Shown: positions 1 through 7,144, counted from the stretch's first letter. The stretch: 12,868 nt of DNA from Firmicutes bacterium UBA995 (GCA_002291985.1 DBBB01000139.1:1-12868); one strand, 5' to 3'. The notes: generated by a model from the sequence alone, not told the origin. Numbers and translations are program-made.

Positions 1-20
1 AGTTCCTGGGCGCGGACGAT

Positions 21-32
21 CACCGTGGCCCC
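21..32. repeat. 12-base direct repeat, left copy
   Basis: CACCGTGGCCCC occurs here and again at 1052-1063 in the same orientation, on either side of the truncated AGCS symporter. The similarity continues for about 11 further bases with mismatches. On the minus strand both copies would encode Gly-Ala-Thr-Val just after a possible start (TTG at 44-42 here, ATG at 1075-1073 at the other copy). They may therefore be two versions of the same gene start rather than a mobile-element target duplication. The repeat is seen directly; its meaning is inferred. Confidence 0.5.
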
Positions 33-48
33 ATCGTCACTCAAAGCC

Positions 49-76
49 GAGGGACCCGGCCTGCGCCGGGTCCCTC
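49..76 (-). terminator. strong hairpin, probable terminator after the AGCS remnant
   Basis: GAGGGACCCGGC at 49-60 pairs perfectly with GCCGGGTCCCTC at 65-76 around a 4-base loop. It lies about 70 bases past the AGCS stop on the minus strand. Only a short TTT follows on the minus strand (within CGGCTTTGAG), so it is not a textbook intrinsic terminator, but a 12-base-pair GC-rich stem should stall or end transcription. It could also act as a leader structure for a gene running off the left edge. Confidence 0.55.
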
Positions 77-78
77 AT

Positions 79-130
79 GCCTGCCTGCGGGAAGGCAGGC
101 CGGTCGACCTGCCTGTCGGCAGACAGGTCG
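79..130 (-). promoter_or_regulatory. overlapping alternative stem-loops
   Basis: GCCTGCCT (79-86) pairs with AGGCAGGC (93-100). GGCAGG (94-99) can instead pair with CCTGCC (108-113). CTGCC (109-113) can pair with GGCAG (118-122), and CCTGTC (112-117) with GACAGG (122-127). These stems exclude each other in the way attenuator segments do, and they directly precede the 49-76 hairpin on the minus transcript. The structures are seen by eye; an attenuator function is inference, and repeated-motif slippage could also create this pattern. Confidence 0.3.
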
Positions 131-143
131 CCCCGCGGCGTTC

Positions 144-905
144 TCAGTCGGCCGGAGGCTGCCAGGCTGCCCCCTTCTGGAAGTCCCGCAGCAGCTTGAG
201 GGCGATGCCCATCAGCGTCAGCAGGGCGATGAGGTTGGGGATGGCCATCAGGCCGTTCAACGTGTCGGCGATGTCCCACACGGCCGGGAGCCGGCCCATG
301 GCACCCACCAGCAGGAAGGGCAGGAACAGCAGGCGATAGGGCATTCGGGATCCCGGACCTCCCAGGTAAGACACGCAGGTCTCGCCGTAGTAGCACCAGG
401 CGAGCGCCGTATCATAAGCGGTCAGCGCCATCGCGACGACCACCACGATCCCGCCAACCACTCCGAAGAGGCTCTTGAACGCCTCCATGGTGAGCGCCGC
501 ACCCGTCGCGCCGCCCGTCCACACGCCGGTGAGCACGATGGCCAGTCCGGTTGCAGTGCAGATCACGATGGTGTCAACGAACACCTCGAAGACTCCCCAC
601 AGGCCCTGGCGCGCCGGGTGCTCGGTCTTGGCAGTAGCGTGGGCCATGGGTGCGCTTCCCAGCCCTGCCTCGTTCGAGAATGCGCCGCGGGCGATGCCGT
701 ATCTCATCGCCAGCAGCACGGAAGCACCGGCGAAACCGCCAACGGGGGCGGCAGGGGTGAAGGCATGGCGGAAGATGAGAGCCAGCGCCTCCGGCAGCTG
801 ACCCAGACGGGTTACCAGGATGCCGAGCGAACCGAGCATGTATAAGGCTATCATGAAAGGTACAATGACCGCGCAGACCTGCGCGATGCGCTTGACGCGG
901 CCGCG
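144..905 (-). pseudogene. alanine/glycine:cation symporter (AGCS family), 5'-truncated
   Basis: The frame encodes about 250 residues of the C-terminal half of a sodium:amino-acid symporter of the inner membrane. Visible family features include GAFSNEAGLGSAPMAHA, the segment HPARQGLWGVFEVFVDTIVI, and several hydrophobic membrane spans. The family is usually about 450-490 residues, so roughly the first 200 are missing. Homology runs upstream of the first in-frame ATG (852-854), through a segment reading VKRIAQVCAVIVPF, to a TGA at 906-908. That ATG has no ribosome binding site. The C terminus looks intact. It lies 250 bases past livH and is probably not expressed as a working carrier. I am sure of the family and fairly sure it is a remnant; a misassembly at the break is possible. 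Confidence 0.8.
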
Positions 906-910
906 TCAAG
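891..910. repeat. perfect 20-base palindrome at the symporter breakpoint
   Basis: CTTGACGCGGCCGCGTCAAG equals its own reverse complement. The AGCS reading frame enters it from the left and meets a stop within its right arm. Sequence beyond the palindrome no longer resembles the symporter and is not an inverted copy of the left flank. It could be a recombination or deletion junction, or an assembly join. Confidence 0.8.
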
Positions 911-940
911 CTGTAAACAAAAGCAGCGTTGATGCGGGAT

Positions 941-956
941 AGTCAGGGGTCTGACT
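941..956. repeat. hairpin AGTCAGGGGTCTGACT followed by T5
   Basis: AGTCAG (941-946) pairs with CTGACT (951-956) around GGGT, and a run of five T residues (956-960) follows on the plus strand. The unit resembles short GTCAGACCCCTGAC-like intergenic repeats that I associate loosely with REP/RAYT-type elements, but only one copy lies in this window. It could also act as a small terminator for plus-strand transcripts. Confidence 0.3.
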
Positions 957-1051
957 TTTTGGGCGCGCGCGGCCGGGGTCACCGCGGACGCCGGCCTGGT
1001 GCGGGCCCCTGGACCATCGAAGCCCTGGGTTGCCGCCAGGCACAATGACAC

Positions 1052-1063
1052 CACCGTGGCCCC
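1052..1063. repeat. 12-base direct repeat, right copy
   Basis: Second copy of CACCGTGGCCCC (first at 21-32). On the minus strand it follows ATGAGCGAGGCA, giving a reading Met-Ser-Glu-Ala-Gly-Ala-Thr-Val that soon runs into unrelated sequence. It looks like a decayed gene start. Confidence 0.45.
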
Positions 1064-1158
1064 TGCCTCGCTCATGCTCAACTAGTGGTAGATATGCCGG
1101 ATGGGGGGAGGATAACTCCCGGCAGCTGGCGGGGAATCAAGCATCCTTGGGGCGGAGG

Positions 1159-2028
1159 TCACCGCCGCAAGTACTGGCTACCATATAGCCCCGTCGGGCG
1201 GATGAGGAACACCAGCAACATGATGACAAACGGCGCCATCTCGGCTGCCGGCGCCCATATCGTGAAGCCGAAGGCCATCACCTGGCCGATGAGCAGCGAC
1301 GACACTACCGTCCCCTTGATGCTGCCCAGCCCGCCGATGATCACGATCATGAAGGCTGTGGCGATGATCTTGAGTCCCATGTGGGGATCGACCATGATCA
1401 GCGGCGCGTGGATGCCTCCGGCGAGCGCGGATAGGCCGGCCGTAAGCAGGAATACGAGCGTGAATATCCGGTAGACGTCGATGCCCAGACCTTCCGTCTT
1501 ATCCACGTCCTCAATGCCCGCCCGGATGGCCTTGCCGACGATCGTGCGTTCGAGGAACAGCCGCAGCCCAATGTAAAGGACCACGGCCAGACCGATTACG
1601 ACGAAACGGTATACGGGCAGGGTGGTGCCCAGGAGACTGACATGGCCGACTATGGGCGTCATGACGGGCCGCGGCACCAGTCCCCAGATGTACTTGATGG
1701 CGCCGATGCCCACGAGGAGTACTCCATAGGAGGTGATCATGCTGAACATGACACCCTTCTCGTAGATCCGACGGTAAAGGCTCTTCTCCACCGTCAAGGC
1801 AAGGGTGCAACTTGCGATCACGCCGGTCAGGAGGCCGAGCCAGAAGTTACCAGCCTGTGACGTGACGACGTAGGTCATGTACGCTCCGACCGAGTAATAA
1901 AGGAATTGATCGAGGCTCACGATGCGCATGAGCCCATAACTGAGGGAAAGCCCTACCGACAACATGAAGAATATGGCGGACATGGCCAGGCCGATCACCA
2001 CGGTACCTGCCAGCTCGGGAACCGACAT
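1159..2028 (-). CDS. livH: ABC importer permease, LivH type
   Basis: This is a 289-residue inner-membrane permease of the branched-chain-amino-acid (HAAT) transporter class, one of the two channel subunits beside LivM. It is almost entirely hydrophobic, with about eight predicted spans. It shows family-typical stretches such as GLSLSYGLMRIVSLDQ near the N terminus and MIVIIGGLGSIKGTVVSSLLIGQ near the C terminus. The ATG at 2028 has GGAG nine bases upstream. It is last in the liv operon, 96 bases after livF; that gap holds a 12-base palindrome GCCCCCGGGGGC (2066-2077) and no gene. The length is normal. LivH-class permeases also serve amide, urea and aromatic-acid importers, so the substrate is open. 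Confidence 0.92.
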   Translation of the reverse strand: MSVPELAGTVVIGLAMSAIFFMLSVGLSLSYGLMRIVSLDQFLYYSVGAYMTYVVTSQAGNFWLGLLTGVIASCTLALTVEKSLYRRIYEKGVMFSMITSYGVLLVGIGAIKYIWGLVPRPVMTPIVGHVSLLGTTLPVYRFVVIGLAVVLYIGLRLFLERTIVGKAIRAGIEDVDKTEGLGIDVYRIFTLVFLLTAGLSALAGGIHAPLIMVDPHMGLKIIATAFMIVIIGGLGSIKGTVVSSLLIGQVMAFGFTIWAPAAEMAPFVIMLLVFLIRPTGLYGSQYLRR

Positions 2029-2124
2029 GCTCTATCACTCCATCTCGCTTTGGTGACCCGGCGACGCCCCCGGGGGCCATGCTCCGCTACCGTCCATCTC
2101 CACTGCGAAGGTCATCCGGTGCAA

Positions 2125-2817
2125 CTAAAGGTCCTTCTCGAAAGCGAGGCTCTCAATGCCGGCTCGATCGGCAAGGTGGGCGACGACCTTACCCTCCTTC
2201 ATCAAGTACAATTGGTCGGCCAACTCCCGCGCCACGGCGAGGTTCTGTTCGACCAGCACCAGGGTGCAGTGGCTCGCAAGCTGCTTGAAGGCTGCGACGA
2301 GGTCCTGGACGATGCTGGGTGCAAGACCTTCTGTCGGCTCGTCCACGAGCAGCACGTGGGTCTTGCCCAGGATGGCGCGGCCCATCATCAACATCTGGCG
2401 CTCGCCGCCGCTGAGGTAGGCGCCCTTGCGGTGCATCAATTGCTGGAGCTTGGGGAAATAGCGCAGTACCTTGCTCCAATCATGGTCCTTCATCGCATAG
2501 CTCGCCAATTCGAGGTTTTCCCTGACGGTGAGGTCGGAGAAGACTTCTTTGTCTTGCGGGATGTATTTGAGCCCCTTTCTGACGACCTGGTACGGCCGGA
2601 GGCCGGTGATCTCGTCTCCCCCAAGAACAACCGACCCGGATCCCGGCTTCAGGAACCCGGCAATCGCTTTCAGCAGCGTCGTCTTCCCCGCACCGTTCCG
2701 CCCAACGATCACGCTGACCGCACTGGCGGGGAAGGTGAGACTGGCATCGAACAGCACTCTTGACTCGCCATATGAGACGTTCATGTTGTTCACCTGCAGT
2801 GCCGCTCCTGTGGCCAT
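2125..2817 (-). CDS. livF: ABC importer ATP-binding protein, LivF type
   Basis: Cytoplasmic ATPase of the HAAT importer, 230 residues from the chosen start. The Walker A is GRNGAGKTT (residues 39-47), the signature LSGGERQ (135-141) and the Walker B VLLVDEP (155-161); EGLAP follows, as is usual for LivF. I place the start at the ATG at 2817 because GGAG sits six bases before it and the protein then begins at the normal LivF position. ATGs at 2823 and 2841 add six to eight residues with worse spacing. It starts 34 bases after livG and is expected to pair with LivG on the LivHM channel. Confidence 0.93.
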   Translation of the reverse strand: MATGAALQVNNMNVSYGESRVLFDASLTFPASAVSVIVGRNGAGKTTLLKAIAGFLKPGSGSVVLGGDEITGLRPYQVVRKGLKYIPQDKEVFSDLTVRENLELASYAMKDHDWSKVLRYFPKLQQLMHRKGAYLSGGERQMLMMGRAILGKTHVLLVDEPTEGLAPSIVQDLVAAFKQLASHCTLVLVEQNLAVARELADQLYLMKEGKVVAHLADRAGIESLAFEKDL

Positions 2818-2851
2818 TGGCATCTCCTGCCTCACGATCATTGTCGGTACC

Positions 2852-3616
2852 CTATTCGACCCGCCAGTAGCTCTTCCGCGTGACGGGGCTGTCCAGTACC
2901 GTCTGGTAGTCCCCGTCGGCGATGATCTCTCCGTTCACGAGCACGCTGATCCGATCGACCAGGTCCTTGAGCCAGGTGATCTTGTGCTCGATGATCAGGA
3001 CGGCCATCCGCCGGGTACAGCGATGGCGGAGCATGGCAACGATCTGACCGATCTCCATCTCGCTCAGGCCCGCGAAAGGTTCATCGAGCAACAGCACCCG
3101 GGGGGCGCCGATGAGAGCCATCGCCAGTTCCAGCTTGCGCTTGCTGCCCAGCGGCAGGCTGGCCACCGGCAGGTGGGCGGCTTTGGACAACTCGAGTTGC
3201 TCGAGACATTCGTCGATACTTTCGTCCCTCACCTCGCCGAGGTCGGCGGAACACATCCCGCCGAGAGAGCACCTGCCCTGTCGTTGCTTATGATAGTAAG
3301 CCAGGCGCAGGTTGTCGATCACCCGCAGGTTGTCGAAAGTCGACGCAAGTTGAAAGGTACGACGTATGCCCAGCTTAACCCGTTGTTGGGGAGACAACCG
3401 GGTTATTTCCCTGCCATCGAAGAATACCGAGCCCTGATCGGGAGCGTAGACTCCCGTCAAGAGGTTGAACACCGTGGTTTTGCCCGCGCCGTTGGGGCCG
3501 ATGATACCGGCCATCTCCTTCGGGCCCAGGTGGTAGTCGATGCTGTTGGCCGCACACATGGCCCCGAACCGCTTGGTCAACCCCCGGGCTCCGAGGATCG
3601 CTTCTCCGCCGATCAT
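2852..3616 (-). CDS. livG: ABC importer ATP-binding protein, LivG type
   Basis: Second ATPase of the importer, 254 residues from the chosen ATG. It opens with GARGLTKRFG, the usual LivG N terminus. Walker A is GPNGAGKTT (residues 40-48 from this start), the signature reads LPLGSKRKLELA, and Walker B is VLLLDEPFAG. The C terminus carries the H-loop IIEHK and the LivG-type tail ending SYWRVE. The frame also has a GTG at 3643 and an ATG at 3640, seven to ten bases after the livM stop. I prefer 3616 because it gives the usual family length and has GGGAG 11 bases upstream, but the choice is not firm. It is tightly packed between livM and livF. Confidence 0.92.
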   Translation of the reverse strand: MIGGEAILGARGLTKRFGAMCAANSIDYHLGPKEMAGIIGPNGAGKTTVFNLLTGVYAPDQGSVFFDGREITRLSPQQRVKLGIRRTFQLASTFDNLRVIDNLRLAYYHKQRQGRCSLGGMCSADLGEVRDESIDECLEQLELSKAAHLPVASLPLGSKRKLELAMALIGAPRVLLLDEPFAGLSEMEIGQIVAMLRHRCTRRMAVLIIEHKITWLKDLVDRISVLVNGEIIADGDYQTVLDSPVTRKSYWRVE

Positions 3617-3649
3617 GGCGCCGTCAACTCCCGTCCCCATCACTGCCGG

Positions 3650-4615
3650 CTAACCTGCCGAACTCCGGTCATGTCTGGCTCTCATGCGCAGTAGCCGGGG
3701 GGCGGACTCCAGCAGCGAGGCGATGCCTCTTTCACCCGCCATCATGACCAGGACCAACATCGTCCCCACAACCAGCTCCCAGTAGACGAATATCGCGCTC
3801 ACCAGGTCCTGCATGGCAATGTAAACGAAAGTGCCGATAAGCGGCCCGTACAGCGAGCCCACCCCGCCTAACAGGCCCACAACCACCACCTCTGGCGCAC
3901 GCAGGACGTCCATGATGGCCGGCGAAACGAAGCCGAAGTAGACTGCGTAGAGTGTCCCGGCGACGGCGGCTATGGAGTTGGCCATGACGAAGCCAAGCCA
4001 CTTGATTCTGTAAGTATTGTACCCGAGAAACTGCAGCTTCCGTTCATTGGCTTTCACCGCCAGGCAGGCTGCCCCGAACACCGAACGGTCCAGGCCCTTC
4101 ACAACGATCCAGATGCCGGCCGCGACGATCAGGGCGAAAGTAAGGAAGTGATCGGGATCGCGGAAGTTGAGCAAGGGCCAGCGCTCCATGCGGCCGAGAT
4201 ACCACAGACCGGTGTCTCCCCGGGTGATGTGCACCAGGGCGCGCTGGAAGACGAAGAATCCTATCGCGCAGAGGGCCAGATTAGCCAGGGTGAAGTAGCT
4301 GCTGCTCAGCCTGACAAACAAGCCGCCGATCACGCCGGCGAAAGCCACGCCGGCGATGATCCCCACCATCATCCCCAGCAGAGGGTTGGTGCCGAAATAG
4401 TGCAAGTAAAGCCCGGTCCCATACGCTGCGATCCCCATGTACGCCGGCTGGCCGAAGGACACCAGGCCCAGTCGACCCATGAGGAAGCTGAAGGCCATGG
4501 TGTATATGGAGAAGATGGTCACATGTATCAGGAACGCGCCGGGCAGCGCCAAGCGGAGCACCCCCACGCCCGCAAAGACGAGCAATATGGTACCGTAGGT
4601 CTTGAGCAGTCTCAT
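3650..4615 (-). CDS. livM: ABC importer permease, LivM type
   Basis: Inner-membrane permease, 321 residues, partner of LivH. Family features are GLVSFGQPAYMGIAAYG near residue 50, the cytoplasmic coupling loop AVKANERKLQFLGYNTYRIK, and VVVVGLLGGVGSLYGPLIGTF towards the C terminus. The frame is open to 4780, but the first 55 residues of that longer version are arginine- and proline-rich and unlike a permease. AAGGAG lies 13 bases before the ATG at 4615 and 10 before an adjacent GTG at 4618, so either may start the protein. It follows the binding-protein gene by 184 bases containing two hairpins. Confidence 0.92.
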   Translation of the reverse strand: MRLLKTYGTILLVFAGVGVLRLALPGAFLIHVTIFSIYTMAFSFLMGRLGLVSFGQPAYMGIAAYGTGLYLHYFGTNPLLGMMVGIIAGVAFAGVIGGLFVRLSSSYFTLANLALCAIGFFVFQRALVHITRGDTGLWYLGRMERWPLLNFRDPDHFLTFALIVAAGIWIVVKGLDRSVFGAACLAVKANERKLQFLGYNTYRIKWLGFVMANSIAAVAGTLYAVYFGFVSPAIMDVLRAPEVVVVGLLGGVGSLYGPLIGTFVYIAMQDLVSAIFVYWELVVGTMLVLVMMAGERGIASLLESAPRLLRMRARHDRSSAG

Positions 4616-4698
4616 CACGTTACCCCGTCTCCTTCGCCCGGCGCCTGTCCCGCCCGGTGATTCTGCGGCCGCGGGGACCGGCAATCGATTCTGCATCC

Positions 4699-4734
4699 GG
4701 CGGGATGCGCCCGCGACTTGGGACGCATCCCGCC
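4699..4734 (-). promoter_or_regulatory. intercistronic hairpin between binding protein and livM
   Basis: GGCGGGATGCG (4699-4709) pairs perfectly with CGCATCCCGCC (4724-4734) around a 14-base loop. It lies between the binding-protein stop and the livM start on the minus-strand transcript, with no T run after it. Stems at this position in binding-protein operons are known to stabilise the upstream message or partly end transcription, so that the binding protein outnumbers the permease. That role here is inferred. Confidence 0.5.
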
Positions 4735-4766
4735 CGTCACCTGCACCCCTTCTCCGGCACGATGAC

Positions 4767-4786
4767 CACGTCATCCTCATGACGTG
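4767..4786 (-). promoter_or_regulatory. second intercistronic hairpin, just past the binding-protein gene
   Basis: CACGTCAT (4767-4774) pairs with ATGACGTG (4779-4786) around CCTC, 13 bases past the binding-protein stop. With the 4699-4734 stem it forms a double hairpin in the 184-base spacer. No T run follows. Confidence 0.4.
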
Positions 4787-4799
4787 AGCCGGGTACGGG

Positions 4800-6068
4800 T
4801 CACTCGTAACCCAGCAGCTTCAGAGGCGGAAGCACCGCCTCGCCCCCCTGGTAGCCGATGATATGGAACAGGTCCCAGTCCCCCGTACGCTCGTTAGGAG
4901 CCTTACCCCGCACGAGGAAGGCCGCATAGCGATATATGGGGGCCTGCTCGACCCGCCAGGTAGCCGGCCCCTTGACCGTCTCGAAGTCTCGGTTCTCGCG
5001 CATCCAGTCGCTGACGGCGATGGGCTCGAAGGTGCCCGCCCCCTCGACGGCGGCGAGGAGTTGCCGGGTGGCAATGTAGGCAATAGAAGCATAGGCATCC
5101 GGCGGATGGCCGAAAAGCTGCTGGAACCGCTGAACATACTCGGCGGTCGCCTGGACAACCTCTGCGTCAGGGAAGCCGGTCATATCCCAATAGTGGAAGT
5201 GCATCGCATACAGCCCGGCCAGCGCCCCCGGCGGGAGGCCGCGAGCGATCACGTTGGTAATGAAGGTATTGAACATGGTCATCTCGCCGTACAGCCCCTG
5301 GTCGAACGCCTGCTTGTAAAGGGCGATCGCGTCCGCGCCGAACTGGGCGGCGATGAAGACGTCCGGCTTGGCTTCCCTGACTCGTCGCAGCACCGGCAGG
5401 AAGTCGGTGGTGCCCAAGGGAACCTCGTCAGTGCCGACGATCGTCGCCCCGTACTTCACAGCCGCCGCTTCCACTCCTGCCTTTATGTCCCATCCCCATG
5501 CGTCGGATCGCGCGAGGAAGAAGATCTCCTTCTTGCCGAGTTCCCGAATGGCCGCCGACGCCGCCATGTAGCCCACGGTCCATGGGCTGTAAGCCGTAAC
5601 CCAGGTAGTGGGCGACAGCGTGCCCTTCGTGAGCGCGGCCATGGGAGTCACGCACACGGGGAAGTACAGGAACGGGCGGTCGCGCGTGACCTCGTTGATA
5701 GCCAGGGCAAGGGGCGCCCATGTTTGTCCGACCACTGCGTTCGCGCCCGCCTCCCGCAGGTGCTCAAAGCGGCGAACGCCCACGTCGAGGCTGGCCATGT
5801 CATCCATGACCAGGGGGACAATGCGGACCCTTCCCCAGGGCATGGACAGCCCGCCGGCGGCATTGATGGCTTCCACGGCGGCGAGTGCCCCATGTTCCTG
5901 GGTTCGGGCCACTGCCGCAAAGGGACCGGTGAGCGGCAGCAAGATGCCTAGCGTGAACTTGTCCGGGTGAACCACGTCTTCTTGCCGCGCCGGACATCCG
6001 GCGGCGGCCACGCTCACCAGGAGCAGACTTGTCACCATCAGAGCGGCAACGAACCGCTTGCTCCTCAC
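4800..6068 (-). CDS. ABC importer substrate-binding lipoprotein (Peripla_BP_6 type)
   Basis: This is a 422-residue periplasmic-binding-type protein that delivers substrate to LivHMGF. It begins MRSKRF, followed by a hydrophobic signal of about 18 residues and AAAGC (Cys25). That is a slightly relaxed lipobox (Ala rather than Leu at -3), suggesting lipid anchoring. The mature part opens with FTLGILLPLTGPFAAV and GALAAVEAINAAGG, which is typical of the leucine/amide-binding family. I choose GTG at 6068 because GAGGAGG lies exactly seven bases before it. An ATG at 6074 is only one base from that site, and an ATG at 6095 overlaps the dehydrogenase stop. The ligand class is not readable: the family binds branched amino acids, amides, urea and aromatic acids. 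Confidence 0.88.
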   Translation of the reverse strand: MRSKRFVAALMVTSLLLVSVAAAGCPARQEDVVHPDKFTLGILLPLTGPFAAVARTQEHGALAAVEAINAAGGLSMPWGRVRIVPLVMDDMASLDVGVRRFEHLREAGANAVVGQTWAPLALAINEVTRDRPFLYFPVCVTPMAALTKGTLSPTTWVTAYSPWTVGYMAASAAIRELGKKEIFFLARSDAWGWDIKAGVEAAAVKYGATIVGTDEVPLGTTDFLPVLRRVREAKPDVFIAAQFGADAIALYKQAFDQGLYGEMTMFNTFITNVIARGLPPGALAGLYAMHFHYWDMTGFPDAEVVQATAEYVQRFQQLFGHPPDAYASIAYIATRQLLAAVEGAGTFEPIAVSDWMRENRDFETVKGPATWRVEQAPIYRYAAFLVRGKAPNERTGDWDLFHIIGYQGGEAVLPPLKLLGYE

Positions 6069-6075
6069 AGCCATA

Positions 6076-6082
6076 CCTCCTC
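6076..6082 (-). promoter_or_regulatory. ribosome binding site deciding the binding-protein start
   Basis: GAGGAGG on the minus strand, with TATGGCT and then GTG (6068-6066). The seven-base spacing favours the GTG over the in-frame ATG that follows the site by one base. Confidence 0.7.
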
Positions 6083-6091
6083 GAAGGTGTT

Positions 6092-7144
6092 TCATCGGGA
6101 TTGCTTCCCCACGGCGCCCGCGACGGCTTCGTCTATCTCGATGACCGCTCTCAGGCCTTCAGGCTTCAGCTTTCGCAAGGGCATGACGGAAGGCAGATCG
6201 GCGAGTTCGTGTCGGTGGGTAGTGAGGACTGAGACGTCAACTGCACCCGTCCTGCTGGCCTTGATGGCGAGTTCCATGTCGTGGGGTGATTGCGCCCGGG
6301 AACCGAGCAACGTCAACTCGGAATCGTACAGGGTGAAGCTGGACAGCGTCGAAACAAGGCCGGGGTCCACGCCGAAGGCGAGCAGGGTTCCGCCTCGGCC
6401 CACCAGCGCAAGACCCAAATCCACCGTCTCGGTGACGCCGACCGCGTCGATCACCAGGTCCGGGCCGCCGTACGTCAGTTCGCGGACGGCCTTCAAACCC
6501 CGGGCTTCCTGCAATGACATCACCTGATCGGCACCGAGTTTGCCCGCCAACTCGAGCTTCCACGGCGTCCTCCCGATGCCCACCACCGGCGAGGCCCCCG
6601 AGGCCTTGGCCAATTGGACATGCAGTAGCCCGGATACTCCCAGACCGATTACGACTACCGACATGCCCTGTTCCAGGCCCGCCCGGCGCTGCGACCGGAC
6701 GACCGTGGCCAGGACGGCCAGGTTGGTCGCGTCGACCCAGCTCATGTCCTGCGGAAGAGAATGGCACTGCTTCTGATCGACTGCCACGAACTCCGCGAAA
6801 GTGCCCGGATACTCCCGCCCCAGCAAGCCGCCGTCGATGCAGGAGGATGTATCGCCTCTCCGGCACCACCGGCATCGCCCGCAGAATACTAGCGAGTTGA
6901 GCATCACGCGGTCGCCTCGCGCCAACCCGATAACGCCGTCGCTGACTTCCGCCACCAAGCCGGCGGACTCGTGCCCCTGAATCAGCGGGTAACTGACCGG
7001 ATACTTGCCCGCATACACGGCGACATCCGTGCCGCAGATGGCCGTGGCCATCAGCTTGATCATGACTTGTCCCGGCTCCAGCCCGGGCACGGGCACTTCC
7101 TCGATCGTCAGCTTACCGGGTCCACGAAGCACAGCTGCCCGCAT
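6092..7144 (-). CDS. zinc-type medium-chain alcohol/polyol dehydrogenase
   Basis: A cytoplasmic NAD(P)-dependent dehydrogenase of 350 residues. It has the catalytic-zinc residues Cys37 (in CGTD) and His58-Glu59 (in GHE). Four structural-zinc cysteines sit at 88, 91, 94 and 102, and the Rossmann motif GLGVSG at 167-172. Where relatives carry a third zinc ligand (Cys, Glu or Asp near residue 143-150), this protein reads TNLAVLATVVRS with no obvious ligand. The ATG has AGGAGG eight bases upstream. Its stop is 24 bases before the binding-protein GTG, so it is first in the importer operon, which suggests that it oxidises the imported compound or a product of it. Which alcohol is unknown; threonine- or sorbitol-dehydrogenase-like activity is possible. 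Confidence 0.88.
   Translation of the reverse strand: MRAAVLRGPGKLTIEEVPVPGLEPGQVMIKLMATAICGTDVAVYAGKYPVSYPLIQGHESAGLVAEVSDGVIGLARGDRVMLNSLVFCGRCRWCRRGDTSSCIDGGLLGREYPGTFAEFVAVDQKQCHSLPQDMSWVDATNLAVLATVVRSQRRAGLEQGMSVVVIGLGVSGLLHVQLAKASGASPVVGIGRTPWKLELAGKLGADQVMSLQEARGLKAVRELTYGGPDLVIDAVGVTETVDLGLALVGRGGTLLAFGVDPGLVSTLSSFTLYDSELTLLGSRAQSPHDMELAIKASRTGAVDVSVLTTHRHELADLPSVMPLRKLKPEGLRAVIEIDEAVAGAVGKQSR

Larger units (their letters stand above)
906..1158. other. intergenic stretch between livH and the AGCS remnant
   Basis: About 250 bases follow the livH stop on the minus strand, with no gene I can support. It holds a weak open frame (851-1081, minus) whose first residues (SEAGATVV) resemble the possible start at the left window edge. 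It also holds the hairpin at 941-956, the right copy of the direct repeat at 1052-1063, and part of the palindrome at 891-910. Just past livH, GGGAG and CTCCC (minus strand, near 1100-1117) could form a weak 5-base-pair hairpin. No strong terminator for the liv operon was seen. Confidence 0.5.

Noticed and set aside
851..1081. 76-residue minus-strand frame between livH and the symporter remnant
   Set aside because: No ribosome binding site and an Ala/Arg/Ser-rich reading through hairpins. Only its first ten residues resemble a gene start, so it is treated as a decayed start.
2066..2077. Palindrome GCCCCCGGGGGC between livF and livH
   Set aside because: Made only of C and G runs with no loop. 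It is likely to arise by chance in GC-rich DNA, and no regulatory context is visible.
2990..3110. LPLGSKRKLELA in place of the classic LSGGQ signature in LivG
   Set aside because: LPxG variants are common in LivG-type ATPases, and Walker A, Walker B and the H-loop are intact, so it is not evidence of inactivity.
2528..3694. 388-residue plus-strand open frame
   Set aside because: Antisense to livF and livG. Its sequence has no recognisable domain and is explained by the codon bias of the real genes.
4863..5951. 362-residue plus-strand open frame
   Set aside because: Antisense to the binding-lipoprotein gene, whose signal peptide, ribosome site and family features are clear. The plus-strand product is unlike any family I know.
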